A DNA stretch of 64,000 bases from Bacteroidota bacterium. Lineage in GTDB: Bacteria; Bacteroidota; Bacteroidia; Flavobacteriales; Flavobacteriaceae. Under the pieces are notes generated by a model, which saw only the letters and a list, made by a program, of their open reading frames with translations, was not told the origin of the DNA and did no database searches. The stretch is from positions 1 to 64,000 of the forward strand of contig JAQCDS010000001.1 of assembly GCA_027620655.1 (NCBI GenBank), written 5' to 3'. A program made the translations under genes and the position numbers. Shown in pieces: positions 44,354 to 53,399 of this stretch (position 1 is its first letter; each line of letters starts with the position of its first letter).

Positions 44354-45121
44354 TTAACGTCCTTTACTAAGAATTTTATATTCTTCGTAGCATTCGCTTA
44401 TGGCATCAAGAATTTGAAGATCGTTCGCGGTTCTAATAAAATCATCAGAATAATTACATTCACTGATAAGTAGGTCTAAATCAACCTTGTCGACTTGTAG
44501 CAACGCAGTAAGCATTTCTCTATCGAATCGAGAAGAAAGAATAGTTCTAATTTCCTCTTGTTTTTTCATTTTTCGAAGTTTTTTCATTTCGCGTGGTTTT
44601 TTTCCAAAAATGTTATACAAGAAATCCGCAGGATTGAATATCGCACCTAAAACTTTGGTGACCATACTTGGCGAGCGTGTGCTAGATTCATATCCAGTAT
44701 TAAGTCCAGAAATGCTGTAGCGTACATTTTTTTGAATAGGAACTTGTTTGATGTCAACTTCTAAATAGCCTGTAAGTTTTAATTTATTGACAACAACTTC
44801 TTCTAAAGCTAGCGCCAGCTCTGTAAGTTCAATTGTGGTGGTATTTCCGAAATTAATCCAGTCGTTTGTTACTCTAACTTTAATGGATTTAAAGCCCAAA
44901 AAAGAAAGGTGTAAAGTGTCGTTTGCTTTTGCATTGATTTCAAATTTACCTTCAATATCGGTGGATGTTCCATAAACCTGATTGAGATTGACAATATTCA
45001 CATTTTCCATGGGGTCGTTATTAGCGGCATTAACTATTTTTCCTCTAACTACAGAGCTATTTTGACTGTAGCAAAAGAGAGAAAAAGTAAAAAATAGGAC
45101 AGTGAATAGGTGTTTTTTCAT
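44354..45121 (-). CDS. Exported protein with carboxypeptidase-D regulatory-like domain
   Basis: 255 residues. Signal peptide (MKKHLFTVLFFTFSLFCYSQ), then a CarboxypepD_reg-like beta-sandwich (VVRGKIVNAANNDPMENVNI, DIEGKFEINAKANDTLHLSF, EEVVVNKLKL), the domain found at the front of TonB-dependent receptors. No plug or barrel follows: the C-terminal 120 residues are charged and helical (KPREMKKLRKMKKQEEIRTI), with MLTALLQVDKVDLDLLISEC. Likely periplasmic or surface; function unknown. Not truncated as far as I can see, since this short form is common in relatives. Confidence 0.8.
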   Translation of the reverse strand: MKKHLFTVLFFTFSLFCYSQNSSVVRGKIVNAANNDPMENVNIVNLNQVYGTSTDIEGKFEINAKANDTLHLSFLGFKSIKVRVTNDWINFGNTTTIELTELALALEEVVVNKLKLTGYLEVDIKQVPIQKNVRYSISGLNTGYESSTRSPSMVTKVLGAIFNPADFLYNIFGKKPREMKKLRKMKKQEEIRTILSSRFDREMLTALLQVDKVDLDLLISECNYSDDFIRTANDLQILDAISECYEEYKILSKGR

Positions 45122-45205
45122 AGAAAATTTGATGAGTTAAAAATACTAAACTCCGTTTATATATCAAATTTCAACCCAAATTTTGTTTTAAAATTAACAA
45201 TTAAA

Positions 45206-47002
45206 CTATTTTCTTCTATTTCTCATGGGTCTCGAGGAGCCACCACCTTGTGATTTAAAGTCAGGCGATCTGCGCGGTGAACGACCAGTATTTTCATTTC
45301 TTTTTTCCTTTCTTCTGCCTCGTCTACTTTCCGATCTAAATTCGTCTTTTCTTCTAGAACGTTCCCCTTTTTGTTTTCCAAACCGTCGATTGCCTCTACG
45401 TTCTTTTTTCTCTGTAATTTCAACGTTGATATATCGTCCATTTTGCTTAAAGTCGGTAAAAAATTCCAAGACTTTTGGCATATGAACAGTTTCAGTATTG
45501 AAAAACGAAAAACTATCTTTGACATCAACTTTAAAAACATCATACTGTTTAAGTTCTAATGCATCCCTAAGGAAGTCTTTCATGCTCATCCAATCATAAC
45601 CATCTTTTTTACCAATATTGATAAAGAAACGTGCCGATTGATCGTCTTGTTTTCCTTCTAAAGAGGAATCATTTCCTTTTGGTGCGTTTAGATTTTTCGT
45701 GTCCTTGTAGTAATTAAAAAAGCGTGTAAATTCAACAGAAAAAAACTTTTTGATGAGTTCTTCTTTGCTTGTATCTTCTAGTAATAAATTAATTTCCTCA
45801 AGATATGGATCAATTTCATGATTGATTTCTGTATCATGAATTTTATGGGCTAATGCTTTCAATTGAACCTCACAAATTTCTATACCATCTGGTACATCTT
45901 TTTGTACAAATGATTTTTGAATAATTTTTTCAATGGCTTTAATTTTACGTTGCTCACTTTTGGTGATAATTACCATAGAAACACCAGATTTTCCAGCGCG
46001 TCCTGTACGACCACTTCGGTGGGTGTAGGTTTCTATTTCATCGGGCAGTTGATAATTGATAACATGTGTAATGTCATCAACGTCAATTCCACGGGCTGCA
46101 ACATCTGTTGCAACTAGCATTTGAATTTGTTTATTTCTAAAAGATTTCATTACCAAATCACGCTGATTTTGACTCAAATCACCATGTAAAGCCCCCGCAT
46201 TATAACCATCTTCAATAAGTTTTTCTGCAACTTTCTGGGTATCACGTTTTGTTCTACAAAAAATCACAGAAAAAATACTTGGATTGGCATCTGCCAATCG
46301 TTTTAGTGCCGCATAGCGATCTCTTGATCCTACTAAATAATATTCGTGAGAAACGTTTTTGCTTCCTGTATTTTTGTGTCCAACAGTTATTTCTATTGGG
46401 CTTAGCATGAATTTTTTTGCAATGATAGAAACCTCCTTTGGCATAGTTGCCGAAAACAACCATGTCGATTTTTCTTGAGGTGTATATGATAAAATAGCTT
46501 TAATATCTTCGAAAAAGCCCATATTAAGCATTTCATCAGCTTCATCTAAAACGGCATAGTCAATTTTTGAAATATCAACCAAACGTCTGCTAATCATATC
46601 TTTCATTCGGCCAGGAGTGGCTACAATAATTTGCGCTCCTCGTTTTAAGTTTTTAGCTTGTTCTGTAATGCTTGCTCCACCGTAGATTGCAGTAACGTTT
46701 AAACCTTTGCAATATTTCCCATATAATTTGAGCTCGTTTGTAATTTGTAAGCACAATTCGCGTGTTGGCGAGAGAATAAGCCCTTGTGTTGTTCGGCTAT
46801 TGATATCAATTTTTTGAAGCATTGGAAACCCAAATGCTGCTGTTTTTCCTGTTCCTGTTTGAGCAAGTGCTACAAGATCATTTTCTTCTAGAAGAAGTGT
46901 TGGAATTGCTTTTTGTTGAACTTCACTTGGTGTTTCAAAGCCAAGATCAATGATGGCTTGAAGCAAATGGTCTTCAAGTCCAAGTTGTTGGAATGTATTC
47001 AT
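45206..47002 (-). CDS. DEAD-box RNA helicase with basic C-terminal tail
   Basis: 598 residues. Helicase core: AQTGTGKT (47-54), PTRELCLQ, GGASITEQ, TPGRM, LDEADEML (about 152), FSATMP, then domain 2 with DVAARGIDVDDI and HRSGRTGRAGKSG. After about residue 480 comes a DbpA/CsdA-like RNA-binding domain (ARFFINIGKKDGYDWMSMKD), and the last ~70 residues are Arg/Lys/Gly-rich (RRGNRRFGKQKGERSRRKDE), a disordered RNA-binding tail. Close to DeaD/CsdA class; works in RNA unwinding, ribosome assembly or cold growth. Leader of about 95 nt with two hairpins. Confidence 0.93.
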   Translation of the reverse strand: MNTFQQLGLEDHLLQAIIDLGFETPSEVQQKAIPTLLLEENDLVALAQTGTGKTAAFGFPMLQKIDINSRTTQGLILSPTRELCLQITNELKLYGKYCKGLNVTAIYGGASITEQAKNLKRGAQIIVATPGRMKDMISRRLVDISKIDYAVLDEADEMLNMGFFEDIKAILSYTPQEKSTWLFSATMPKEVSIIAKKFMLSPIEITVGHKNTGSKNVSHEYYLVGSRDRYAALKRLADANPSIFSVIFCRTKRDTQKVAEKLIEDGYNAGALHGDLSQNQRDLVMKSFRNKQIQMLVATDVAARGIDVDDITHVINYQLPDEIETYTHRSGRTGRAGKSGVSMVIITKSEQRKIKAIEKIIQKSFVQKDVPDGIEICEVQLKALAHKIHDTEINHEIDPYLEEINLLLEDTSKEELIKKFFSVEFTRFFNYYKDTKNLNAPKGNDSSLEGKQDDQSARFFINIGKKDGYDWMSMKDFLRDALELKQYDVFKVDVKDSFSFFNTETVHMPKVLEFFTDFKQNGRYINVEITEKKERRGNRRFGKQKGERSRRKDEFRSESRRGRRKEKRNENTGRSPRRSPDFKSQGGGSSRPMRNRRK

Positions 47003-47025
47003 TCGTATGTGTATTCGATGTGCGT

Positions 47026-47096
47026 TAAGGTGTTACCTTAGAAGCGTATCGAACCAATTTATCATACTTCTTGTAACACATCCTCACCCTGAGGAT
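47026..47096 (-). promoter_or_regulatory. Structured 5' leader of the DEAD-box helicase gene
   Basis: Two perfect hairpins in the leader: ATCCTCA-loop CCC-TGAGGAT (47080-47096) close to the transcription start and TAAGGT-GTT-ACCTTA (47026-47040) just ahead of the ATG at 47002. Long structured leaders are usual for cold-induced DEAD-box helicase mRNAs; function here is inference. Confidence 0.5.
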
Positions 47097-47102
47097 TTGC
47101 GG

Positions 47103-47110
47103 CAAAGGTA
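47103..47110 (-). promoter_or_regulatory. -7 promoter element of the DEAD-box helicase gene
   Basis: Minus strand TACCTTTG matches TAnnTTTG. No clear TTG at -33. Predicts a leader of about 95 nt. Confidence 0.5.
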
Positions 47111-47125
47111 CGTTAATTTATTAAT

Positions 47126-47707
47126 TTAATGATTGTCTTTAAAAAATTGAATCAATTGAGCAACAGCTCGACCTCTGTGACCAATTTTATTTTTTTCTGA
47201 CATTGAGAGTTCAGCAAAGGTTTTTTGTTTCCCTAAAGGTTTGAATATAGGGTCATAGCCAAAACCTCCTGTTCCTGCTTTTTCTTTAGTAATTTCTCCT
47301 TTACAAATGCCTTTAAACAATAATAACTTGCTGTTGTAATTTAATGCAATAACAGTTTTAAATTGTGCTTGCCTGCTTGTTTTGTTTTTCAGAGCATAAA
47401 GCAATTTATTCATGTTGTCTTTAGAACTTTTTTGTGGACCAGCATATCTGGCAGAGTGTACTCCAGGCGCACCATCTAAGGCCTTTATTTCTAGTCCTGT
47501 ATCATCTGCAAAACAATCCAAATTGTATTTAGATTTGATATAATTTGCCTTTTGAATAGCATTGCCCTCGATTGTGTTTTGTGTTTCAGGAATATCTTCT
47601 GTACAACCAATTTCTCCCAGACTTATGAGTTTAATTCCCTTTGGTAATTGTGCTTGAACTTCTTCAAGTTTATTGGGGTTATTTGTTGCAAAAACTATTT
47701 CAATCAT
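47126..47707 (-). CDS. rdgB: XTP/dITP diphosphatase (RdgB/HAM1)
   Basis: 193 residues. Removes dITP, XTP and ITP to keep them out of DNA. Motifs: FATNNPNKLEEV (N-terminal substrate loop), FADDTGLEI (catalytic/metal Asp), GAPGVHSARYAG, and GTGGFGYDPIF. The final motif, usually ISHRGRA, is IGHRGRA here, so the Ser is Gly while His-Arg are kept. Located 5 bp after rlmH on the same strand. Confidence 0.94.
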   Translation of the reverse strand: MIEIVFATNNPNKLEEVQAQLPKGIKLISLGEIGCTEDIPETQNTIEGNAIQKANYIKSKYNLDCFADDTGLEIKALDGAPGVHSARYAGPQKSSKDNMNKLLYALKNKTSRQAQFKTVIALNYNSKLLLFKGICKGEITKEKAGTGGFGYDPIFKPLGKQKTFAELSMSEKNKIGHRGRAVAQLIQFFKDNH

Positions 47708-47712
47708 AACAT

Positions 47713-48186
47713 TTATTGGTGGTGATAAGGTTCGTTTTTTAAAATCGTGAATCCTCTATAAATTTGTTCTATTGCAAACAAACGTACCATTTGATGTGAG
47801 AAAGTCATTTTTGAAAGTGAAATTTTACCCTGTGATTTTTTGTATATTTTTTCTGAGAAACCATAAGGTCCACCAATAACAAAAACCAATTGTTTTATTC
47901 CAGAATTCATATGTTTTTGTAAGAATTTAGAAAATTCCATTGAGTCAAAAGAAGTTCCATTTTCGTCCAAAAGTACCATCCGATCTGTAGAAGAAATTTT
48001 ACTTAAAATTAAATCACCTTCCTTTTCCTTTTGAATTCCCTCCGAAAAGTTTTTGGTATTTTTTATATCAGGAATTATCTCTATTGAAAATTGAATATAA
48101 TGTTTCAGTCTTGCTTCATATGTTTTAATTAATTGAGCAAGTGCCGCATTGTCTGTTTTTCCAATGGTAAGCAGTTTAATTTTCAT
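47713..48186 (-). CDS. rlmH: 23S rRNA pseudouridine-1915 N3-methyltransferase
   Basis: 157 residues, the exact length of the SPOUT enzyme RlmH. Methylates pseudouridine 1915 in helix 69 of 23S rRNA. Shows MKIKLLTIGKT, DRMVLLDENGTSFDSMEFS, the SAM knot VFVIGGPYGFSE and SKMTFSHQMVRLFAIEQIYR at the C-terminal end. Followed by rdgB with 5 bp between. Divergent from nadC over 81 bp. Confidence 0.95.
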   Translation of the reverse strand: MKIKLLTIGKTDNAALAQLIKTYEARLKHYIQFSIEIIPDIKNTKNFSEGIQKEKEGDLILSKISSTDRMVLLDENGTSFDSMEFSKFLQKHMNSGIKQLVFVIGGPYGFSEKIYKKSQGKISLSKMTFSHQMVRLFAIEQIYRGFTILKNEPYHHQ

Positions 48187-48267
48187 AAGGCTAAGTTAAT
48201 CATAAATAATATGTTATTTTTTTATTTTAATGGCTCAAATTCTTAATTTAGCTATAAACAAAAGAAA

Positions 48268-49128
48268 ATGATTAGTCCTGAAGCTTTTCAAAACGAAATA
48301 AATATCATTATTGCTAATGCCATCCGCGAAGACGTTGGACATGGTGATCATAGCTCACTGGCTTGTATTCCAGAACATACTTTTGGTAAAGCACATTTAT
48401 TGGTAAAAGACAAAGGAATTTTGGCAGGCGTAGAATTTGCACGTCAAGTTTTTAAATATGTTGATCCAAAACTTCGGATGAATGTGCATATCACTGACGG
48501 AACTGCAGTCAAATTTGGGGATATTGCCTTTGAGGTTGTTGGTCCACAACAATCTATTTTAAAAGCAGAGCGTTTGGTTCTAAATGCAATGCAACGTATG
48601 AGTGCTATTGCAACAAAAACAAATTATTATGTAGACTTGTTGAAAGGAACGGGTGCTACAATTTTAGATACCAGAAAAACAACACCTGGTATTCGTGCTT
48701 TAGAAAAATGGGCCGTAACTATTGGAGGTGGTGCAAACCATCGTTTTGCACTCTATGATATGATCATGCTCAAAGACAATCATATTGATTTTGCCGGCGA
48801 TGTTACCACAGCACTGGATTTAACAATAGCATATATAAGAGCAAACCAACTCAATTTAAAAATCATTGTTGAAGCTAGAGATATGGACGAAATCAGGGCT
48901 ATTTTGGCACATGGTGGAGCAGATCGTATTTTGATTGATAATTTTAGTATTCAAGAAACTAAAGAAGCTGTCAAACTCATTGGCGATCAATGTCAAACTG
49001 AATCTTCTGGAGGCATAAATGAAGTGACTTTACGTCATTATGCCGAGTGTGGTGTCAATTTTATTTCTTCGGGTTCGCTTACACACTCTGTTCATAATAT
49101 GGACCTCAGTTTAAAGGCTGTAGAATGA
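48268..49128 (+). CDS. nadC: Nicotinate-nucleotide pyrophosphorylase (carboxylating)
   Basis: 286 residues. Converts quinolinate and PRPP to nicotinate mononucleotide (NAD synthesis). Motifs: REDVGHGDHSS near the N-terminus, LDTRKTTPGIRALEKWAV (substrate Arg/Lys), MLKDNHIDFAG, IIVEARDMDEI and SSGGINEVTLRHYAECGVNF (phosphate-binding loop). The stop overlaps the start of the YihY gene by 4 nt (ATGA), so the three genes nadC-yihY-priA form one operon. Confidence 0.95.
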   Translation: MISPEAFQNEINIIIANAIREDVGHGDHSSLACIPEHTFGKAHLLVKDKGILAGVEFARQVFKYVDPKLRMNVHITDGTAVKFGDIAFEVVGPQQSILKAERLVLNAMQRMSAIATKTNYYVDLLKGTGATILDTRKTTPGIRALEKWAVTIGGGANHRFALYDMIMLKDNHIDFAGDVTTALDLTIAYIRANQLNLKIIVEARDMDEIRAILAHGGADRILIDNFSIQETKEAVKLIGDQCQTESSGGINEVTLRHYAECGVNFISSGSLTHSVHNMDLSLKAVE

Positions 49129-50060
49129 GTAAGTCCATTGAACAAGAAATAGAAAAAATTCCTGTTTTACGTTGGATTCTTCGTATTTTGAAATCCATCA
49201 AGCTTCCTGGTTTTGAGGGGCTTTCACTATATGATCTTCTTGAAATGTATGTTTTAGGAATCATTCATGGCGCGCTTACCATTCGTGCTAGTGCAGTAGC
49301 ATTTAGTTTTTTTATGGCGATTTTCCCTTTTCTTTTGTTCATTATTATTTTGATTCCATACATCCCTTTTGAAGGGTTTCAATCAGATTTTCTTAATTTT
49401 ATGGACGCTTCTTTACCGCCAAACACTTCAGATTTTTTCAATCAAAATATTTTTGAAAATATCAACAAAAATAGAGGAGGTGGACAAATTTCATCGGTTT
49501 TTTTTATTTCAATGTTTTTGATGTCCAATGGGGTTAATGCTGTTTTTTCTGGCTTTGAAAATTCATATCATCAGCAACTCAATAGGAGTTTTATCAACCA
49601 ATATCTTTATGCTTTTGGTGTTTCAATCATTTTGGTCATCATTTTGATTATTACCATTATTGGTATTGGGTTTTCTGAAATTTATTTGATTCACCCCTTG
49701 TACGATTCCTTAAATATTGAAGACGCCTCAACAGAACTATTTTGGCTAGATGCTTCCAAGTTTTTGTTTTTCTTAATTATGATTTACTTGATCATTGCAG
49801 TGCTTTATTTTTTTGGAACCAAAGAAGGCAAACAGTCACGATTTTTTTCTGTAGGGGCATTATTTACAACCCTTTTGGTGCTTCTAAATTCGTATTTATT
49901 TGGCTATTACATCGAAAATTTCTCAAATTATAATCAGTTATATGGTTCCATTGGAGCATTATTGATTTTGTTATTTTATTTATGGTTAAATGCCATCATA
50001 TTGTTGCTCGGTTATGAGCTTAACGCATCTTTGCAACGACTTAAACAAAAATGCAGCTGA
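49125..50060 (+). CDS. YihY/BrkB-family inner-membrane protein
   Basis: 311 residues with six hydrophobic helices (about 58-85, 125-145, 168-195, 213-233, 245-265 and 280-300). Family phrases: GALTIRASAVAFSFFMAIFP, FPFLLFIIILIPYIPF and YGSIGALLILLFYLWLNAII. Often named virulence factor BrkB or RNase BN by old error; it is an inner-membrane protein, possibly a transporter or lipid-related, with no shown activity here. Translationally coupled at both ends: 4-nt overlap with nadC and 10-nt overlap with priA. Confidence 0.9.
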   Translation: MSKSIEQEIEKIPVLRWILRILKSIKLPGFEGLSLYDLLEMYVLGIIHGALTIRASAVAFSFFMAIFPFLLFIIILIPYIPFEGFQSDFLNFMDASLPPNTSDFFNQNIFENINKNRGGGQISSVFFISMFLMSNGVNAVFSGFENSYHQQLNRSFINQYLYAFGVSIILVIILIITIIGIGFSEIYLIHPLYDSLNIEDASTELFWLDASKFLFFLIMIYLIIAVLYFFGTKEGKQSRFFSVGALFTTLLVLLNSYLFGYYIENFSNYNQLYGSIGALLILLFYLWLNAIILLLGYELNASLQRLKQKCS

Positions 50061-52519
50061 TCAACCATTCCTATTTTATTGATGTCATATTACCGCTTCC
50101 TTTGGAGCGTAATTTTTCGTATGCTGTTACTGAAGCAGAATTTGATTTTATAAAACCTGGTATGCGTGTTGCCGTTCCATTTGGAAAACGTAAAATATAT
50201 ACTGCTTTGGTGCTAAAACTTCATAACACTGCACCAACCGCATATGAGGTAAAATCGATTGATAGCATCATCGACGATTCCCCCATTATACATGAAATCC
50301 AACTACGCCATTGGTCTTGGATTTCTCAATACTATATGTGTGCCATAGGAGATGTTTTATCAGCGGCTTTGCCAAATGCATTGTTACTTCAGAGTGAGTC
50401 TATCATTGCTTTACATCCAGAAGTTTCATTCGATGAAAGCAATCTAACAGATGATCAATTTATTGTCATTGAGGCCCTTCAACAAGAACCTCGATTAACT
50501 GTAGATGAAGTACATTCAATATTGAATAAGAAGAATATATTTAAAGTTCTAAAACCCCTTTTAGAGGCTCATCTGATCACTACAAGTCAAGAGCTTGTTC
50601 AGAAGTATAAACCAAAACTGCTACGTTGTGTGGCTCTTCATCCCAATTATGCAAAACAGCATAATTTGGAGGCTCTTTTGAAGCAACTTCAACGTTCTAA
50701 AAAGCAAAAGCAAATTGTTCTTGCTTATTTTTCCTTATCAAAAGATTCAGAAAAAGTTGAAGTATCAGAAATCAAAAAAGCTAGTGGTGGTTCATCTGCT
50801 CAAATAAAAACATTGATTGACAAAGGTATTTTTGAAGCACATTTTATTGAAGTAGACCGATTGAAATTTAATGAATTGGCTCACAAAAAAACAATAGTAC
50901 TTAGTGATAGTCAAAATGAAGCACTATCAAATATAAAAACTGAACTCCTCGAAAAGGATGTATGTCTTTTTCATGGGGTAACCTCTTCAGGAAAAACTGA
51001 GATTTATGTAAAATTGATTGAAGAAGCACTTGAAAATCATCAACAAGCCCTTTTTTTGGTACCAGAAATTGCACTAACTTCCCAATTGGTTTTAAGGCTA
51101 AAGCATTATTTTGGCGATAAAATAGAGGTGTATCACTCGCGTTTTAACCCAAACGAGCGGGTGGAAATTTGGAATCGGGTATTGCAAAATTCTGAGCGTT
51201 CGAGGGTTGTAATTGGTGCGCGTTCATCAATATTTTTACCTTTTTCAAATCTTGGATTAATTATTGTCGATGAGGAACATGAGCCCTCGTACAAACAATT
51301 TGATCCTGCACCACGTTATCATGCTAGGGATACTGCTATTGTTTTGGCAGGTCTACACAAAGCAAAAACAATTTTGGGATCTGCAACACCAAGTATTGAA
51401 AGTTATTTTAATGCCAATAGACAGCAAAAGTACGGTTATGTTTCTTTGACAAAACGTTACAACGATGTTATTCTTCCAGACATAGAATTGGTGGATTTAA
51501 AAGATAAATACAAAAGAAAGCGCATGACTGGTCATTTTAGCGATCGTCTTATTTCTGAAATAAAAGATGCTTTGGACAATAACCATCAAATTATTTTATT
51601 TCAAAACAGGCGAGGGTATGCGCCAATTCTTTCTTGTAATACATGTGGTCATAGCCCAGAGTGCCCAAATTGTGACGTTAGTTTAACATATCATCAGTAT
51701 TCTAACCAATTGCGCTGTCATTATTGCAGCTATAGCATTATTTCTCAAAAACAATGTGGTGCATGTGGTGGCGTAGATTTAGACACTAAAGGGTTTGGGA
51801 CAGAACAAATTCAAGAAGAAACTATGGCTCTTTTTCCAGACGCAAAAGTGGCTCGTATGGATTTGGATACCACGCGTGGTAAGTACAGCTATGAGGAGAT
51901 CATCCATAAGTTTGAACAAAAGGAAATAGATATTTTAGTTGGTACTCAAATGCTTACAAAAGGACTAGATTTTAGATATATTAAATTAGTAGGAGTACTC
52001 AATGCCGATCAGCTAATAAACTTCCCAGATTTTAGAGCACATGAACGTTGTTTTCAGCTGTTACAGCAAGTTTCAGGCAGGGCAGGACGTACAAAAATAA
52101 GAGGTAAAGTGATTATTCAATCCTATAATCCTCATCACAATATTTTACAACAAGTCTCAATAAACGATTATGTCAAAATGTATGAAGAACAAACCTATCA
52201 ACGAAGAATATACAAATACCCACCCTATTACAGAATTATAAAAATTACATTAAAGCACAAAGACTATAATAGAATAAATGAAGGTGCATCTTGGTTAGCT
52301 AAAGCATTGTCTCAAGTTTTTGGCTCTAATGTTTTAGGGCCAGAATTTCCACCAGTTTCAAGAATAAGAAATCAATATCACAAAAATATTTTAATTAAAA
52401 TACCCGATGAGCAATCTTTGCAAAAAACAAAAGCATTAATTCATCGTATAAAAAACAGTTTTTTAAGTACAAAACTTTTTCGTCCAATTCGACTGGTAAT
52501 TAATGTCGATAATTATTGA
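50051..52519 (+). CDS. priA: Primosomal replication-restart helicase PriA
   Basis: 822 residues, longer than E. coli PriA (732). Restarts stalled forks by loading the replisome. N-terminal 3'-DNA binding domain (VILPLPLERNFSYAV), Walker A FHGVTSSGKTEIYV, DEEH box IIVDEEHEPSYKQ, ATPSIESYF, the Zn-binding insert with eight Cys (CNTCGHSPECPNCD and CHYCSYSI, CGACGG), then helicase motifs V/VI (GTQMLTKGLDF, QQVSGRAGR). All key residues are present. Begins inside the YihY gene (10-nt overlap) and converges with the LytTR gene, 4 bp between stops. Confidence 0.96.
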   Translation: MQLINHSYFIDVILPLPLERNFSYAVTEAEFDFIKPGMRVAVPFGKRKIYTALVLKLHNTAPTAYEVKSIDSIIDDSPIIHEIQLRHWSWISQYYMCAIGDVLSAALPNALLLQSESIIALHPEVSFDESNLTDDQFIVIEALQQEPRLTVDEVHSILNKKNIFKVLKPLLEAHLITTSQELVQKYKPKLLRCVALHPNYAKQHNLEALLKQLQRSKKQKQIVLAYFSLSKDSEKVEVSEIKKASGGSSAQIKTLIDKGIFEAHFIEVDRLKFNELAHKKTIVLSDSQNEALSNIKTELLEKDVCLFHGVTSSGKTEIYVKLIEEALENHQQALFLVPEIALTSQLVLRLKHYFGDKIEVYHSRFNPNERVEIWNRVLQNSERSRVVIGARSSIFLPFSNLGLIIVDEEHEPSYKQFDPAPRYHARDTAIVLAGLHKAKTILGSATPSIESYFNANRQQKYGYVSLTKRYNDVILPDIELVDLKDKYKRKRMTGHFSDRLISEIKDALDNNHQIILFQNRRGYAPILSCNTCGHSPECPNCDVSLTYHQYSNQLRCHYCSYSIISQKQCGACGGVDLDTKGFGTEQIQEETMALFPDAKVARMDLDTTRGKYSYEEIIHKFEQKEIDILVGTQMLTKGLDFRYIKLVGVLNADQLINFPDFRAHERCFQLLQQVSGRAGRTKIRGKVIIQSYNPHHNILQQVSINDYVKMYEEQTYQRRIYKYPPYYRIIKITLKHKDYNRINEGASWLAKALSQVFGSNVLGPEFPPVSRIRNQYHKNILIKIPDEQSLQKTKALIHRIKNSFLSTKLFRPIRLVINVDNY

Positions 52520-52523
52520 ACTA

Positions 52524-53231
52524 TTATGTAATCTCTAGAGCCTGACTAAGTGCAGTCTTCTTGTTTCGACTAAGTGGAATTTGTGAGTTTTCAATTTCTA
52601 CAAACCTACTGCTATAACGTTCCACTTTTTTAAGATTTATGATGTAGGATTTATGGATTCTCAAGAATTTGTTTGAAGGTAATTCATTTTCAAAAGCTTT
52701 CATTGTAGATAAAACAACAAAACTACCATTACCAGTGAAGAGTCTTACATAGTCTCCAAGAGCTTCAATCCATTTTATGTCTTTGGTATAAACTTTTCGT
52801 TTTTTAAGATTGCTCTTGATAAAAATATGTTGTGTGTCTGAGTCTATATTTGGGCTTTTTGGATTTATTAACTTCAAAACTTTATCAACAGCACTATGAA
52901 ATAAAGAATCATTTAGTGGTTTTGCTAAAAAATCTACAACATTATATCTGTAGGACTTAAACGCATGTTCGGTATTTTTGGTAGTGATAATAACTTTTGG
53001 CATTTTTTTGCCATTGGTTCTGATTAAATCCAAAAACTCAAAACCATTTAAATTTGGAGTATCAACTTCAAGAAAAATTAAATCTGTATTATTATCCTCT
53101 AGATATTTTAGGGCATCTGCACATGAACTAAATTCATTTGTAAAACGCAATGCTTCGTTACTGTTAATTTTGGAAATTGTATTAATTCTTTGAAGTGTGT
53201 GTGGGTCTATAACAATACAATTAATTTTCAT
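52524..53231 (-). CDS. LytTR response regulator with Glu at the phosphoacceptor position
   Basis: 235 residues: receiver domain (about 1-125) and LytTR DNA-binding domain (about 130-235, IKWIEALGDYVRLFTGNGSF, FLRIHKSYIINLKKVERYSS). In the receiver the usual FLDIxMP box reads FLEVDTP, so the phosphoacceptor Asp aligns with Glu55; the N-terminal acidic pair is reduced (IVIDPHT), while the Thr-Thr (IITTKN) and Lys (LAKPLN) are kept. It may therefore be a pseudo-receiver that is active without phosphorylation. No sensor kinase gene is adjacent. It has its own promoter (53265-53295). Confidence 0.9.
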   Translation of the reverse strand: MKINCIVIDPHTLQRINTISKINSNEALRFTNEFSSCADALKYLEDNNTDLIFLEVDTPNLNGFEFLDLIRTNGKKMPKVIITTKNTEHAFKSYRYNVVDFLAKPLNDSLFHSAVDKVLKLINPKSPNIDSDTQHIFIKSNLKKRKVYTKDIKWIEALGDYVRLFTGNGSFVVLSTMKAFENELPSNKFLRIHKSYIINLKKVERYSSRFVEIENSQIPLSRNKKTALSQALEIT

Positions 53232-53264
53232 AGTAAATTGGTTTAGGTTTGGTTAATTTAAAAG

Positions 53265-53295
53265 CAAATCTAATTATAAATTCGATAAAATCCAA
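53265..53295 (-). promoter_or_regulatory. Promoter of the LytTR regulator
   Basis: On the minus strand TTG (53293-53295 as CAA), 20-bp spacer, TAGATTTG (53265-53272). Leader of about 28 nt before the ATG at 53231. Confidence 0.65.
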
Positions 53296-53346
53296 TAATC
53301 ATCGTTAAATGGAATATATAAAAATTAAAAAAGGTGCGAGGTATTG

Positions 53347-53377
53347 TTGTTTAAACCATATAAAATAGTTAATTTTG
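53347..53377 (+). promoter_or_regulatory. Promoter of the rpsF-rpsR-rplI operon
   Basis: TTG at 53347-53349, 20-bp spacer and TAATTTTG at 53370-53377. Start near 53383, giving a short leader of about 17 nt, so no room for a structured S6:S18-type autoregulatory leader. Confidence 0.7.
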
Positions 53378-53399
53378 CATCCATTTTAAAATTATATAT

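Noticed and set aside
45223-45543. A 106-codon frame on the minus strand, in another phase within the DEAD-box helicase gene tail
   Set aside because: It lies in the Arg/Lys/Gly-rich repetitive end of the helicase, has no domain-like pattern, and its codons are a shadow of the helicase frame. The plus-strand frame at 45225-45485 fails for the same reason.
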